Shown: positions 50,690 to 63,412 of the stretch, piece by piece
Layout of the letters: each line of letters starts with the position of its first letter
Numbering within the stretch: the first letter of the stretch is position 1
Origin: Gigantopelta aegis
Taxonomy: Eukaryota > Mollusca > Gastropoda > Neomphalida > Peltospiridae
Length of the DNA: 64,000 nt
Assembly (NCBI RefSeq): GCF_016097555.1
Contig: NC_054713.1
Coordinates: 6,598,547-6,662,546 of the forward strand
Direction of reading: 5' to 3'
The notes under the pieces: generated by a model
Told to the model about the DNA's origin: nothing
Databases searched by the model: none
The model's input: the letters and a program-made list of their open reading frames with translations, nothing else
Translations under genes and position numbers: made by a program

Positions 50690-51040
50690 CATTATGATGG
50701 TACTGCTAAAGCATTGCATGTCCCCTACCAGGTCCTGCATGTCCCCTACCAGGCCCTGCATGTCCCCTACCAGGCTCTGCATGTCCCCTACCAGGCCCAA
50801 CAATTTTTGTATCTCCTAAATTCAAGGGGTACAACATGAAAGTTACTTGATCTGTAACAGTACATGTATGATATTTAAAGCTATATGCATACAAAAAATG
50901 TCATCTCAGTGTCTTCAAGCACTGCACAACAAAAGGCCGGACATTTTTTGTAGGGGGGTTTTATATCTCCTAAGTTCAAGGAACACAACTCTGTGAAAAG
51001 TGGGTAAATCACCATGAAGTTGAAAATTTGTATAGATCTA
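50690..51040. repeat. 22-bp tandem repeat and family H, copy 2
   Basis: Four units of TGCATGTCCCCTACCAGG-CC (50716-50802) precede TTGATCTGTAACAGTACATG and TCTCCTAAGTTCAAGGAACA, shared with 38.8-39.1 kb. Confidence 0.75.
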
Positions 51041-51322
51041 TCTATTTATGTCTGTTTACATCATCAGCCTATTGAAAACCACCATCCTATTAATAAGAAA
51101 CAAATACAATGCATGCTCATTGAAGTCTTCCGATGCATTTAACTTATGCATCGTTACTTATTTTATCCAATGTAATGTCAAAAAACAATAGACGATTGTT
51201 ACAAGTATTTAGCTTTTCTGTTGTTTCTGATGTAAACATCCTATGATGTGGTCAATGATTGTTATTTTGTAACCATCAGCATCGAAATAAGCACAAAGTC
51301 TTACAGGTTACCACAAAATATG

Positions 51323-51598
51323 GGGTGGGACATAGTTCAGTGGTAAAGCGCTCGCATGATGTGCAGTCAGTTTAGGATCGATCCTCGTTGGTGGGCATAT
51401 TGGACTATTTATCGTTCCAGCCTGTGCACTAGACTGATATATTAAAGTCTGTCGTATGTGCTATCCTGTCCGTGGGATGGTGCATATAAAATTAATGGAA
51501 ACAATGTATTGGGTTTTCTCTCTAATACTATATGTCTGAATTACCAAATGTTTGATATCCAATAGCCAATGATTAATAAATCAATGTGCTCTGGTCAG
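51323..51598 (+). mobile_element. SINE, head 1 plus tail A
   Basis: GGGGTGGGACATAGTTCAGT, TTTAGGATCGATCCTCG, body with a deletion, tail A to TAAATCAATGTGCTCTGG. Confidence 0.85.
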
Positions 51599-51861
51599 TG
51601 ATAGCTATAAGCAGAATTTTTCACTAGACAACCAGACAAGTACATCTAGAAATTTACTTGTCCACCAATATTTTCACTGGGCCAAATAAATTGTTAGTTT
51701 TATTTAAGTGCAAGGATAATGTCTTTGATTGCTCAGAGTGACAGGCCAAAAATAAAATTTACTTAATTACATGACAACCATATATAAGTGCTTATTTCGA
51801 AAACACTTGTTTGTGGTGTCATTTAAAAAAAAAAAAAAGGAAAAGAAAGCTAAGATCACGG

Positions 51862-52123
51862 CTCGAAACGGCCTGTGGCCAGGTCGCCAAATGCAACTAA
51901 TGTCTTGTTTGGGCGACTTAAATATAAAAAAATAATGGCCTTAGTTGCCCAAATAATATTATTTAGAGCTATAACATATGAGCCACTATTAATATTTGTA
52001 TTGCATATATTTATTCCAGATTAAAATCTTGCTCGTGGTTCATGGTTTGCTTATCTTAATTTGCCAATATCCATTATTATTTTTTGGGCCACCATATTTT
52101 CTGGCCACTTTTGAGCCCTGTAA
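51862..52123. mobile_element. hAT-like MITE
   Basis: Starts CACGGCTCGAAACGG and ends CTTTTGAGCCCTG, flanked on both sides by TAAGAT. Interior has GGCGACTTAAATAT and GGGCCACCATATTTTCTGGC. Confidence 0.7.
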
Positions 52124-52191
52124 GATGGGTGACTATTTAAAATAATGGATCCCATCATCCTCCTGTAAGCACTCTATGACTCAGCTACATG

Positions 52192-52446
52192 AAAAGAAAG
52201 AAAGAAATGTTTTATTTAACAACGCACTCAACACATTTTATTTACGGTTATATGGCTTCGGACATATGGTTACGGTCCACACAGATATTGAGAAAGGAAA
52301 CCTGCTGTCGCCACTTCATGGGCTACTCTTTTCAATTAGCAGCAAGTGATCTTTTATATGCATCATCCCATAGACAGGATAGCACATACCATGGCCTTTG
52401 ATGTACCAGTCGTGGTGCACTGGCCGGAGCGAGAAAAAGACTAATG
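52192..52446 (-). mobile_element. SINE tail B plus body
   Basis: AAAGAAAGAAATGTTTTATT to GCACTGGCCGGAGCGAG; head replaced by satellite-related sequence. Confidence 0.85.
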
Positions 52447-52677
52447 GGACTCAGCTACATGGTCCAGATCATCCGAGCTTGTGTTACTGATAACCAAACA
52501 TGTTTTAAAGGATGGCCTGTATGTCATTCCCAGACATGTTTGCGGTTACATGTCATGCTAACAACAGAACACAACAATATGTACAGACCGTCTAAATCAA
52601 TATCTTATCTCAACTCTCCAGTCAGCGTCATACATGTACATGTATAACTATGGCAGTGGGGTCAATGGAGGGGGCAA

Positions 52678-54360
52678 TAGACCTCTTTCACTTTCCACTG
52701 CACATGTGCCCGTTGTGGGGTAACCTGAGGATGCAAACCGCGAAATCACGCAAGATCTCACAAAAATAGACCTGTGGACAAGTTGGGGGGCATAGACAAT
52801 GGGAGGCCATGCAACAGGAAAGTGAATATCTCCATGATTAATTATTCTATTAATAGGGAACCCGAACATTCTGTCGACATCCAACAAAACTTATTGGAGA
52901 CATTTGTGAATTAAATATTGTTTATCACGAAATAAAAAATATTTGGTTGTTAATTGCCAACAAACCATCGGTTCGGATTCGTACGCAATAAATATCGGAT
53001 ATAAGCTGAAATAATATTAATGTGTGTGCGTGTGTATGTATGCAGACATTTATTGTATTTAACATGATTTAAATATTTATAAAGCATTATACAGATAAAT
53101 ACATTCAGGATTCTTGTCGGTATTTCTCTTCACCAAGTTATTTAAAATTTTGTTCGTATTTGGAATAAAATTAAATGATACATATGAAATTTGAGTGCTG
53201 GTGTATAGAACATTAGAATCAGGCATGTAGGAACGATATCTGGAGTTGGTGGAGGGGAGGGGGCACAATCTGTAGTGGAGGGACACTGTCTATATATATA
53301 TATACATAAAAACGTGTGACACTTGCATACCATATCGATATATAGGACTAGTTCCTATGCTTGTAAATGTGTATCAAAGTACTGATGGTATCGCTAACGA
53401 TCTCGACCAATGTTCTCAGGTACAAAATACAAAATAGTAATCAAACACTATTGAACATACAGATATATGTTTACTTCAAACTGATCTTCATGTAAAGAAG
53501 AAGATGTCATCTTCTAACTTCTTCAAAACAAACAATGCAAACAGCCACTCGGTTTCTGATGTCATGCTAAGTTGTAGGTTTTCGCGTGTGACAGCTCATA
53601 TATATGTTTTAAAACTTCGTAAATATCAGATATTATTCCAAGTGAAGTTGTATGCATCTGATATAAATGATAGTGAAAATAAAATAAAATAAAATAACAA
53701 ATAAAATAAGATAAGATAAATAAATAAATATATAAATAAATAAATACATAAATAAATAATTTGTGGATAGACATGTAACATTGATTAGTAGTTGTACGAC
53801 TGGGTTTTTTTTAATGAAACGATAAGGGGAAAATAGAGCTGTGATAAAGGTCTATGTGAGTTAGGGGTTTTGTTGGGGGGTTTTAGGGGGAAGGGGAGGC
53901 ATATTTTATTAAATTTTAAATACTGATACATGTGGAGAATTAAACATCACTGGTAAATTCGCTTGAATATTTAACTATAATTCTAATTATAGTTCTAGTT
54001 AAAAGTAGCAAACACATTTCACTAAAGTTAATTTTATTGTATGAATCTTTTAATTTTGCGCTGATAAAATACCCTTGACAGGTGGCTTCAGAGACTTCAT
54101 CTAAGTTAATGTTTCACTGCTTTTGGTCTTAAACCATTCCGATGTAAACTTTAGTAGACCGTTTTTTTGCAGCCATTTTAACATCTTATATGAAATATGT
54201 ACGTTAGTCGCTAGAGATTCACAGTTCCTACGAAGTTACTCACGACGCTCATGACAACTGTCGATCATGCTCCCCAATTTGTATATAGCCTCGATACCAT
54301 CCAATTCGGCAAGGGACAGTACTTTGCGCACATGTGCAATTGGAATGTGAAAGAGGTCTA
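52678..54360. mobile_element. 1.68-kb TIR element inserted in satellite-related repeat
   Basis: Left end TAGACCTCTTTCACTTTCCA-CTGCACATGTGC and right end GCACATGTGCAATTGGAATG-TGAAAGAGGTCTA are inverted over about 35 bp. The flanks (GGGGGCAA and TTACACCACCACC) join cleanly in the empty repeat unit at 54748-54765. A TA target is likely. The interior is AT-rich with no recognisable transposase. Confidence 0.82.
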
Positions 54361-54836
54361 TTACACCACCACCTCCTCATATATTGGTGTGGATGTACAT
54401 GTACCAAGTTTAATAGAACACAAAAATATGTACAGACTGTCTAAATCAACATCTTATCTCAACTTTCCTGTCAGTGTCATACAAACATGTACATGTGTAG
54501 CTATGGGAGGGTGGACAATGGAGGGGAGCATTTACACATACACACACCTCATAAATTGGTGTGGATATGCATGTAAAAGGTTGCTTGCTATTAACAGAAA
54601 ATGTAGCAGGGTTAACAGCAGAACACAAAAATATGTACTGAAAACCTCTGAATCAATATCTTGCCTCAACATCTCTCCAGTCAGTGTCATACATACATGT
54701 GCATGTGTAGCTATGGGAAGGGGGACAACAGTGGGGGGGGGGGGGCAATTACACCCCCACCTCTTCCTATATCCTTGCTATTAATGGAAAATGTAGCAGG
54801 TTTAACCACAGAACATATTAATCAATATATTATCTC
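54361..54836. repeat. degenerate repeat of about 190-bp units
   Basis: Units contain AGAACACAAAAATATGTACA, AATCAATATCTTATCTCAAC, CAGTGTCATACATACATGTG and TAGCTATGGGA; another lies at 52570-52677, so the TIR element split the array. The 3' part of the unit seeds the G-rich satellite that follows. Confidence 0.8.
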
Positions 54837-56220
54837 ATATTATGCCATACATCTACATGTATAGCTATGGGGGGGGGGGGGTCTCCAATCAGTGCCATAC
54901 ATCTACATGTGTAGCTATGGGGGGGTGGTGGTCTCCGATCAGTGCCATAATCTACATGTGTAGCTATGGGGGGGGGGGGGTGTCTCCTATCAGTGCCATA
55001 CATCTACATGTGTAGCTAGTATGGAGGGTTCTCCGATCAGTGCCATACATCTACATGTATAGCTATGGGGGGGGGGGGGGGGGGGTCTCCAATCAGTGCC
55101 ATACATCTACATGTGTAGCTATGGGGGGGTGGTGGTCTCCGATCAGTGCCATAATCTACATGTGTAGCTATGGGGGGGGGGGGTGTCTCCTATCAGTGCC
55201 ATACATCTACATGTGTAGCTAGTATGGAGGGTTCTCCGATCAGTGCCATACATCTACATGTATAGCTATGGGGGGTTCTCCGATCAGTGCCATACATCTA
55301 CATGTGTAGCTATGGGGGGGGGGGTCTCCGATCAGTGCCATACATCTACATGTGTAGCTATGGGGGGGGGGGGGGTCTCCGATCAGTGCCATAATCTACA
55401 TGTGTAGCTATGGGGGGGGGGGGTCTCCGATCAGTGCCATACATCTACATGTGTAGCTATGGGGGGGGGGGGGGTCTCCGATCAGTGCCATACATCTACA
55501 TGTATAGCTATGGGGGGGGGGGGTCTCCGATCAGTGCTATACATCTATATGTATAGCTATGGGGGGGGTCTCCGATAAGTGCCATACATCTACATGTGTA
55601 GCTATGGGGGGTGTCTCAGATCAGTGCCATACATGTGTAACTATCGGGGGGGGGGGGGGGGGTCTCTGATCAGTGCCATACATCTACATGTATAGCTATG
55701 TGGGTTATCCGATCAGTGCCATACATCTACATGTGTAGCTATGGGGGGGTGGTGGTCTCCGATCAGTGCCATAATCTACATGTGTAGCTATGGGGGGGGG
55801 GTGTCTCCTATCAGTGCCATACATCTACATGTGTAGCTATGGGGGGGGGGTCTCCGATCAGTGCCATACATCTACATGTATAGCTATGGGGGGGGGGTCT
55901 CCGATCAGTGCTATACATCTATATGTATAGCTATGGGGGGGGTCTCCGATAAGTGCCATACATCTACATGTGTAGCTATGGGGGGTGTCTCAGATCAGTG
56001 CCATACATGTGTAACTATCGGGGGGGGGGGGGGGTCTCTGATCAGTGCCATACATCTACATGTATAGCTATGTGGGTTATCCGATCAGTGCCATACATCT
56101 ACATGTATAGCTATGGGGGGGGGGGGGGGGGGTCTCCAATCAGTGCCATACATCTACATGTGTAGCTATGGGGGGTCTCCGATCAGTGCCATACATCTAC
56201 ATGTGTAGCTAGTATGGCGG
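54837..56220. repeat. G-run satellite, period about 45-50 bp, about 29 copies
   Basis: Unit TCTCCGATCAGTGCCATACA then TCTACATGTGTAGCTATG and a G run of 6-19 bases. Blocks are duplicated at higher order: about 54,880-55,030 recurs at 55,090-55,240, and about 55,540-55,700 at 55,910-56,080. Confidence 0.95.
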
Positions 56221-56467
56221 GGGGAGGGGGGTACTAGGAATATTTTGTTCAGTATAATGTAATTCGCTAAGCTAATTTTAGAGATCAATTCACAATTCTA
56301 AAACGTTAAATAATATTTGCTATTAAATTTTCAACAGATCACCAACTGTCTCTGATGAAACTTTTTGAAACAATGTTGCATGGAGTCAACACCCCCACCT
56401 CCTCATATACTGATGTCCCTTCTTTGTTAATAAAAATAAATTAAATGAGCATGTACTGAACAAGAAC

Positions 56468-56795
56468 AGTTAAAGTTTTATTTTGTTTAACAACACCACT
56501 AGAGTACATCGATTAATTACTCATCGCTATTGGATGTCAAACATTTGGTAATTCTGACTCGTAGTCATCAGAGGAAACACGCTACATTTTTTCTAATGCA
56601 CGAATGGATCTTTTATATACACTTTCCCACAGACAGGAAAACACATATACCACGGCCTTTGTCCAGTTGTGGTGCACTGGTTGGAACAAGAAAAAAAAAC
56701 CAATCAGCTGAATGGATCCACCGAGGTGGTTCGATCCTGTTATGCAAGCATCTCAAGCGAGCACTCAACCCACTGAGCTAAATCCCACCCATTTT
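56468..56795 (-). mobile_element. full SINE, head 2 plus tail A
   Basis: AAGTTTTATTTTGTTTAACA, body, then GGTTCGATCCTGTTATGCAA and GAGCTAAATCCCACCC. Best head-2 reference copy. Confidence 0.88.
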
Positions 56796-56834
56796 CAGTG
56801 GGACCCCACACCTTTCAATGGCATTACACTGGCA

Positions 56835-57005
56835 TAGGAAATGGGGGGGGGGGGGGGGGGGGGGGCACTTTTCAGATATTTCGCTTTATAATAGTGTAAA
56901 AGTGTGCAAATATAAAAGTGTGCCCCCTCCCCCCCCCCCACCCCCCCCCCCACCCACCCCCACCCCCCCCACCCCCCACTTTTTGGCACCTTCCTACGCT
57001 CGTGC
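56835..57005. mobile_element. G/C-run element, family F
   Basis: CATAGGAAATGGGG plus a long G run, then long C runs and ACTTTTTGGCACCTTCCTAC. Relative of 27.72-27.86 kb. Confidence 0.6.
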
Positions 57006-57469
57006 ATTAGTAGCTGGTTTACCAATACAGTTCAACTTAAATTACAGGAATTTATTGGCCAGATGAAACCACATTTTATATGACAAGTAAAACCGTCACG
57101 TATCTCATCAAAGACATCCATACACTTATTTAATGTGACATTCAAAGTTAGGTGCCCTTTGAACTTTGACCCGGGGAGATGCTACTTGCTATATATATAT
57201 ATATATATTGTTACCTATAAATACCAAAGGAATGCTAGTGAGGTGTGTGGTGTGAAATTCATCACTTTAGTACGCCATCATAGTTACAGTATTAGTACTA
57301 TTACATGAGGTGGTCACCAGCAACAGTAAGGGTCAAACTGGTGGTCACACTTGACCATCAGTGACCATCACTGACCATTACAGAGCATGACCCTGGACAT
57401 TCTCTAAACTGTAGACTTATCATGATTGAAAATGGTTAATTTAACTTATTACAACTGCAGACTTAAATA

Positions 57470-57518
57470 AAGTTAAAGTTTGTTTTGTCTAATGACACTA
57501 GAGCACACTGATTTATCA
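57470..57518 (-). mobile_element. SINE tail A fragment
   Basis: AAAGTTTGTTTTGTCTAATG-ACACTAGAGCACACTG. Confidence 0.75.
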
Positions 57519-57727
57519 CACTCAAATATTCTTGCTACAAATTTAATGTTTGAGTTATCAACAGCAGCAACACACGTTTTGTACTGTTTAATGTACATAC
57601 TTGGGTATTGCAATGTGTCTAAAACAACACCCAAAACATTCGGCCAGTTTCAGTAAGTGAAACAGTAAAACTGATAATTATGTAGCTGAAAAGTGTATGT
57701 ACAGAATGTATCTTGGTTACATCTCCA

Positions 57728-57796
57728 TCTCTCTCTCTCTCTCCCTCTTTCTCCATCCCTCTCTCTTTCTCCATCCCTCTCCCCCCTCACTCTCAC

Positions 57797-57850
<54 letters not shown>

Positions 57851-57894
57851 TCTTCCTCATCTGTCTGGTCTGTCTCTCTTTTTCTCTCTCTCTC
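57728..57894. repeat. (CT)n microsatellite
   Basis: CT-rich block with a pure run from about 57802 to 57846. Confidence 0.96.
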
Positions 57895-58289
57895 CAAATA
57901 AAAGTTTAAAATATACTCTAGTGTCTTTCTACAAACATTCCTTGACATTCCTTTTCTCATTCATCTGATCCCCACCCCCAGTAAAATATTAGCTCTGGCC
58001 CTGTTCACCACTTTATGTGATCTTATAAACAAGTGTGAAACAACACCAGCTTGGCCAGACTCCCGCTCTATTCAAATCTCGGCCAGGTGAGAATCTATAT
58101 AAATTACAGGTGTAGGTCTATATAAACTGCAGGGGTACATGTACAAGATCTGTATAACTACAAATAACAGTTTACATGTGTTTATATAAAAAGTAAAGCA
58201 TAGCTCGACCTTTGACCTGAATGTTATTGTTATATATATAACTGCACTTTACAGGATAAGGATTTAGTTTGTTTCTTTGTTTGTTTGTT

Positions 58290-58825
58290 TGTTTTCTTTA
58301 ACCACACTGCTAGAGCACAATGATTTATTAATCATCGGCTATTTAGTGTTTCTGCAAGAAAGAAGTTTTGGGGTATGGCGCTATGAAATTGAATGCAACC
58401 AGTCAACAGAGGGTATGGGGGGCCTCTCCCAGAAAGAACATGGGTTAAGTTTAGGGTTAGGGTTAAGAAAATCATACAATAATGATAAGAGTAATTAACT
58501 TTGTCAAAAGTTTGACGTAAAAAAAAAAAAAAAATGTGCCAAAAAATTTGGGTATGGCGCCATACCCATTTTACCCTCTGGCAGAAACCCTGGTAATTTC
58601 GACAGTAAGTCATAGACCGACTCTTAACTTAGAGACGACACCCGCTATATTTTTACATTAGTAGCAAGGGATCTTTTATATGCACCACTCCACAGACAAG
58701 ATAGCACATACCACGACTTTTGATATACCAGTTGTGGTACACTGGCTGGAATGAAAAATAGCCCAATGGGCTCACCAACAGGGATCGATCTCAAACCGAC
58801 CACACATCAAGCAAGCGCTTTACAG
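58290..58825 (-). mobile_element. SINE (head 1, tail A) interrupted by a MITE
   Basis: 58290-58344 is tail A (CTTTAACCACACTGCTAGAG ... CATCGGCTATTTA) and 58593-58825 continues it (GGTAATTTCGACAGTAAGTC ... AAACCGACCACACATCAAGC). About 15 bases of the tail are missing at the insertion. Confidence 0.85.
58345..58592 (+). mobile_element. MITE family D inside a SINE
   Basis: AGTGTTTCTGCAAGAAAGAA at left, CCTCTGGCAGAAACCCTG at right; interior GTTTAGGGTTAGGGTTAAG. Confidence 0.85.
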
Positions 58826-59104
58826 GATAAGGTATGTTTATATATTTATATTTGTGGGTGACATCTTTCTAGACTTGATGCAGGTACACATAGATGTCAT
58901 TCAATTCAAACAGTTTGTGTACATTTCAAAGTTAAGTCAATTTCTTCTGTTGGTTTCATTTTGATATTTACTTCCTGTCTCCACTTAAGGGTTCAGAAAG
59001 GTTAAATTCATTAGATTGCATGTAGTATTAATTGCATACATATAGGTCCATATGTTCACGATTTATTAGACAATGCAGATTAAATGGCACTAACGTTATA
59101 TAGA

Positions 59105-59265
59105 GAATAAGTAATTAATGACAAACAATGTGCATGTAGTTATAAGCTTTATCCTGTGAAGGCAAGAATAGAAAATTCTGTGAGGCGTGCCGAGTGGAAT
59201 TTCCCATTCGGCTTGCATGAACAGGATAAAGCCGATATCCTATGTCATTAACAAGTTATTAAACT
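59105..59265. repeat. foldback element related to 18.4 kb
   Basis: GAATAAGTAATTAATGACAA and ATGTCATTAACAAGTTATT outside, TTTATCCTGTGAAGGCAAGA and GCATGAACAGGATAAAGCCG inside, in inverted arrangement. Confidence 0.75.
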
Positions 59266-59635
59266 GTAATCCGTTAAAAATTAAGATGAAAAACGATTAC
59301 CTGTACTTAAGTTATTTCACCTATATTGTACGATGAGCTACAAATCAATTCAATTCAATTCTTTATTTAACTTTGAGATGTCACAGCTCATCAGTTGCAC
59401 AAGTAAAATACAACATATATGTACATATCAAGTCAAGTCGAATTCAATGATTTTGTAATGCATCTATGCCTTTCACGTAACATATTATGTACATGATGTC
59501 AAAAGTCATAATCTGTTAGTCTAGGTTTATGACTTTTATTTGCTTTATTCAGCTGTCGTAATAGAAATAGTAGCTGCAGGATGAAACGTTTATTACATAT
59601 ATGTCAACCCATCAATTCATCCCTCTATCCATCCA

Positions 59636-59880
59636 TCCAGTCAGTGGGCCCATTGCGCTATTTCTCGCTCCAGCCAGTGCACCATGACTGGTACAACAAA
59701 GGCCGTTATATGTGCTATCCTGTCCATGGGATGGTGCATATAAAAGATCCCTTGCTGCTAATCGAAAAGAGTAGCCCATGAAGTAGCGACAGCGGGTTTC
59801 CTCTCTCAATATCTGTGTGGTCCTTAACCATATGTCTGACGCCATATAACCGTAAATAAAACATTTCCTTCCTTCCTTCC
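59636..59880 (+). mobile_element. SINE body plus tail B
   Basis: CAGTGGGCCCATTGCGCTAT to CCATATAACCGTAAATAAAA and TTCCTTCCTTCC, followed by (ATCC)n simple sequence to about 59,995. Confidence 0.88.
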
Positions 59881-59995
59881 ATCCATCCATTCATCTCTCC
59901 CTCCCTTCATCCACCCATCAATTCATCTCTCCGTCCATCCATCCCTCCCTCCCTCCCTCTATCCATCCATCAATCAATAAATCTGTCCATCCATG

Positions 59996-60394
59996 GAAGA
60001 GTGCTCTCTAAAGGTGTCATTGGTCTTGATGGTCTCCATTGTTTCACGCCTGGTACATGGTAAATCAAACTGTCATGCATCCTATCTTGTGCATGGAAAA
60101 CTGCAAATCACCAAAAGACCACTATCTGCTTTTTACACTAAGGCCCACAGTATTCTCATCTCACTGTCTTGAATAAGTGTCAAAATAAAACAACCATGTA
60201 ACAGTAGATCAAAATGTGTTAAGGTGTTGTTATATACTTATTTGAGTCATTTCCTGTTTAATATTATAGCCCATAAAATGTACTTGCTTGTCATTGTGTT
60301 TTAACAAGCATGCTGTGCCGCATGCATACATAAACCTGTACACATGACAATGTCACAGCAGTCTAGGAAATGAAATCTCTTTTTCTTTCTTTTT
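59996..60394. other. non-coding stretch
   Basis: No gene or repeat recognised. Confidence 0.45.
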
Positions 60395-60690
60395 GTTGTT
60401 TAACACCACCACTAGAGCACAGATTCATTAATCACCGGCTATTGGATGTCAAACAGTTGGTAATTCTGACAGTCTTAGAGAATAAACCCTCTACATTTTT
60501 CCATTAGTAGCAAGGGATCTTTTATATGTACCATCCCAGACAGGATAGCACACACCATGGCCTTTGATATACCAGTCATGGTGCACTGGCTGGAACAAGA
60601 AGTAGCACTATGCGCCCACCGACAGGGATCGATTTGAAACCCGACCGCCCATCAAGTGAACGCTTTACCACTGAGCTATATCCCACCCAA
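60395..60690 (-). mobile_element. full SINE, head 1 plus tail A
   Basis: TTTGTTGTTTAACACCACCA through GGATCGATTTGAAACCCGAC to CTGAGCTATATCCCACCC. Its head end is also the start of the following satellite. Confidence 0.88.
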
Positions 60691-62281
60691 GCAATGAAAT
60701 CATGCCCAGCACAGAACAGAAGTAAAGATGTGTGCATTTTGTAACACTAGTTAATAGAACATGCAGGCCTAATCGATAACTAATCAATAATGATCGCAGC
60801 AACCACAACACTGCCAGTCCGCTATATCCCACCCAAGCAATGAAATCATGCCCAGCACAGAACAGAAGTGAAGATGTGTATGTTTTGTAACACTAGTTAA
60901 TAGAACATGCAGGCCTAATCGATAACTAATCAATAATGTTCACAGCAACCACAACACTGCCAGTCCGCTATATCCCAACCAAGCAATGAAATCATTCCCA
61001 GCACAGAACAGAAGTGAAGATGTGTGCATTTTGTAACACTAGTTAATAGAACATGCAGGCCTAATCAATAACTAATCAATATTGATCACAGCAACCACAA
61101 CACTGCCAGACCGCTATATCCCACCCAAGCAATGAAATCATTCCCAGCACAGAACAGAAGTGAAGATGTGTGCATTTTGTAACACTAGTTAATAGAACAT
61201 GCAGGCCTAATCGATAACTAATCAATAATGATCACAGCAACCACAACACTGCCAGTCCGCTATATCCCACCCAAGCAATGAAATCATGCCCAGCACAGAA
61301 CAGAAGTGAAGATGTGTGCATTTTGTAACACTAGTTAATAGAACATGCAGGCCTAATCGATAACTAATCAATAATGGTCGCAGCAACCACAACACTGCCA
61401 GTCCGCTATATCCCACCCAAGCAATGAAATCATGTCCAGCACAGAACAGAAGTGAAGATGTGTGCATTTTGTAACACTAGTTAATAGAACATGCAGGCCT
61501 AATCGATAACTAATCAATAATGATCACAGCAACCACAACACTGCCAGTCCTCTATATCACACCCAAGCAATGAAATCATGCCCAGCACAGAACAGAAGTG
61601 AAGATGTGTATGTTTTGTAACACTAGTTAATAGAACATGCAGGCCTAATCGATAACTAATCAATAATGTTCACAGCAACCACAACACTGCCAGTCCGCTA
61701 TATCCCACCCAAGCAATGAAATCATTCCCAGCACAGAACAGAAGTGAAGATGTGTGCATTTTGTAACACTAGTTAATAGAACATGCAGGCCTAATCGATA
61801 ACTAATCAATAATGGTCGCAGCAACCACAACACTGCCAGTCCGCTATATCCCACCCAAGCAATGAAATCATTCCCAGCACAGAACAGAAGTGAAGATGTG
61901 TGCATTTTGTAACACTAGTTAATAGAACATGCAGGCCTAATCGATAACTAATCAATAATGATCGCAGCAACCACAACACTGCCAGTCCGCTATATCCCAC
62001 CCAAGCAATGAAATCATTCCCAGCACAGAACAGAAGTGAAGATGTGTGCATTTTGTAACACTAGTTAATAGAACATGCAGGCCTAATCGATAACTAATCA
62101 ATAATGGTCGCAGCAACCACAACACTGCCAGTCCGCTATATCCCACCCAAGCAATGAAATCATTCCCAGCACAGAACAGAAGTGAAGATGTGTGCATTTT
62201 GTAACACTAGTTAATAGAACATGCAGGCCTAATCGATAACTAATCAATAATGATCGCAGCAACCACAACACTGCCAGTCCT
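60675..62281. repeat. 146-bp satellite, 11 copies
   Basis: Starts of GCTATATCCCACCCAAGCAA are exactly 146 bp apart (60675, 60821, 60967 ... 62135). The unit contains CCAGCACAGAACAGAAGTGA and GTAACACTAGTTAATAGAAC. Copies differ at a few sites only. The predicted 81-residue minus-strand frames are satellite artefacts. Confidence 0.97.
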
Positions 62282-62989
62282 GCAACATGTACATATAGCT
62301 CTTTCTGGACGATGTGTACACTTGTGTGAGATCAGACTTTATAAAAGAAAGGAATGTCTGATTAATGACACCTCAGTACATTTTCAGTTTATGGATATTT
62401 TGGTGTCTAACATATTCTGAGCTGCATGAAGATGCACCACCTATTTTCAATGTTTGACAAATGTATGAGAAAGTTACTAGTTCTCACAGAAGCTTTGACT
62501 AGTGCCTTATGTATTACAGTTGATAATTTCTACTAGCCCAGACCAACTATTCACTAGACGAGACCAAGGGCTGGTGTATGGTGGTACGTGCAAAGTTTTA
62601 GCCACCAAATTTGTTTGTAAATATTATTCATTAAAAATAGGGAACAATACACACCTCTTTTTTAATCACTTTTTTATGTGTTCAGCACTATTTCGAACCT
62701 CGATGTTTTCACAAAACAGTAGTGGATCTACATACCCCCCTAAATATTGCAACAGTTATATTTTAATTTTATTTTTTCATACTTTACTTTAGAGACCCCA
62801 AGTAATTCATTTGGGAACATGTGTTGCCTTCAGCCACATGTCATTGGACCAACCCCCTACTCACCCTAAATGGATTTGTTGGATCTGCCAATGCAAAATC
62901 AGTTTGGAACTGAGAGCTGAAATTTTGCATGCTTCCATTCTACCACGAGAGATATAATATATTATGCAAAAAAAAACCCACATACATTT
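62282..62989. other. non-coding stretch
   Basis: Contains one degenerate unit of the type in the 37-kb array (62350-62405: AATGACACCTCAGTACATTT). Nothing else recognised. Confidence 0.5.
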
Positions 62990-63175
62990 TCAGTGAATTC
63001 TTCAGAGGTACCCTGCTACATTTTTCCATTAGCAGCAAGGACTCTTTTTTATGTGCACTTTCCCACAGACAGGACAGCACATACCACGGTCTCTGATATA
63101 CCAGTTGTAGGGAATATGTCCACTGATGAGATTTGATCCTGCGACCAAAGCGTTTCAGGCTAGCATCACGGTTCA
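62990..63175 (-). mobile_element. SINE body plus head 2, truncated
   Basis: TTCTTCAGAGGTACCCTGCT to GATTTGATCCTGCGACCAAA and GTTTCAGGCTAGCATC. Confidence 0.75.
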
Positions 63176-63412
63176 TGTAGATCCCACTCTATTTCCATTG
63201 TATGCCCTGACTGTTATTTAATTTAACTGTCTGATGGTTACAAGTACATGTAAGTGCATTATCAGAACCAGATAATACATTATACAATCTACAGACAATT
63301 TATAGAAGGCACTAGAGCAGAAACTGCATTATAAATACGAGTACACAGATTGGATTATATGTTGCAAAGAAAATCGGCACAATTGCTAACAGTATTTTCT
63401 GCTAGTTTAAAT

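Noticed and set aside
50716-50802. CRISPR-like regular repeat
   Set aside because: Direct tandem 22-bp repeat without unique spacers, in a eukaryotic context.
54251-54784. 177-residue plus-strand frame
   Set aside because: Runs from a transposon TIR into satellite-related repeats; composition is repeat-driven.
61222-62197. Repeated 81-residue hydrophobic frames on minus
   Set aside because: One frame of the 146-bp satellite, recurring with its period.
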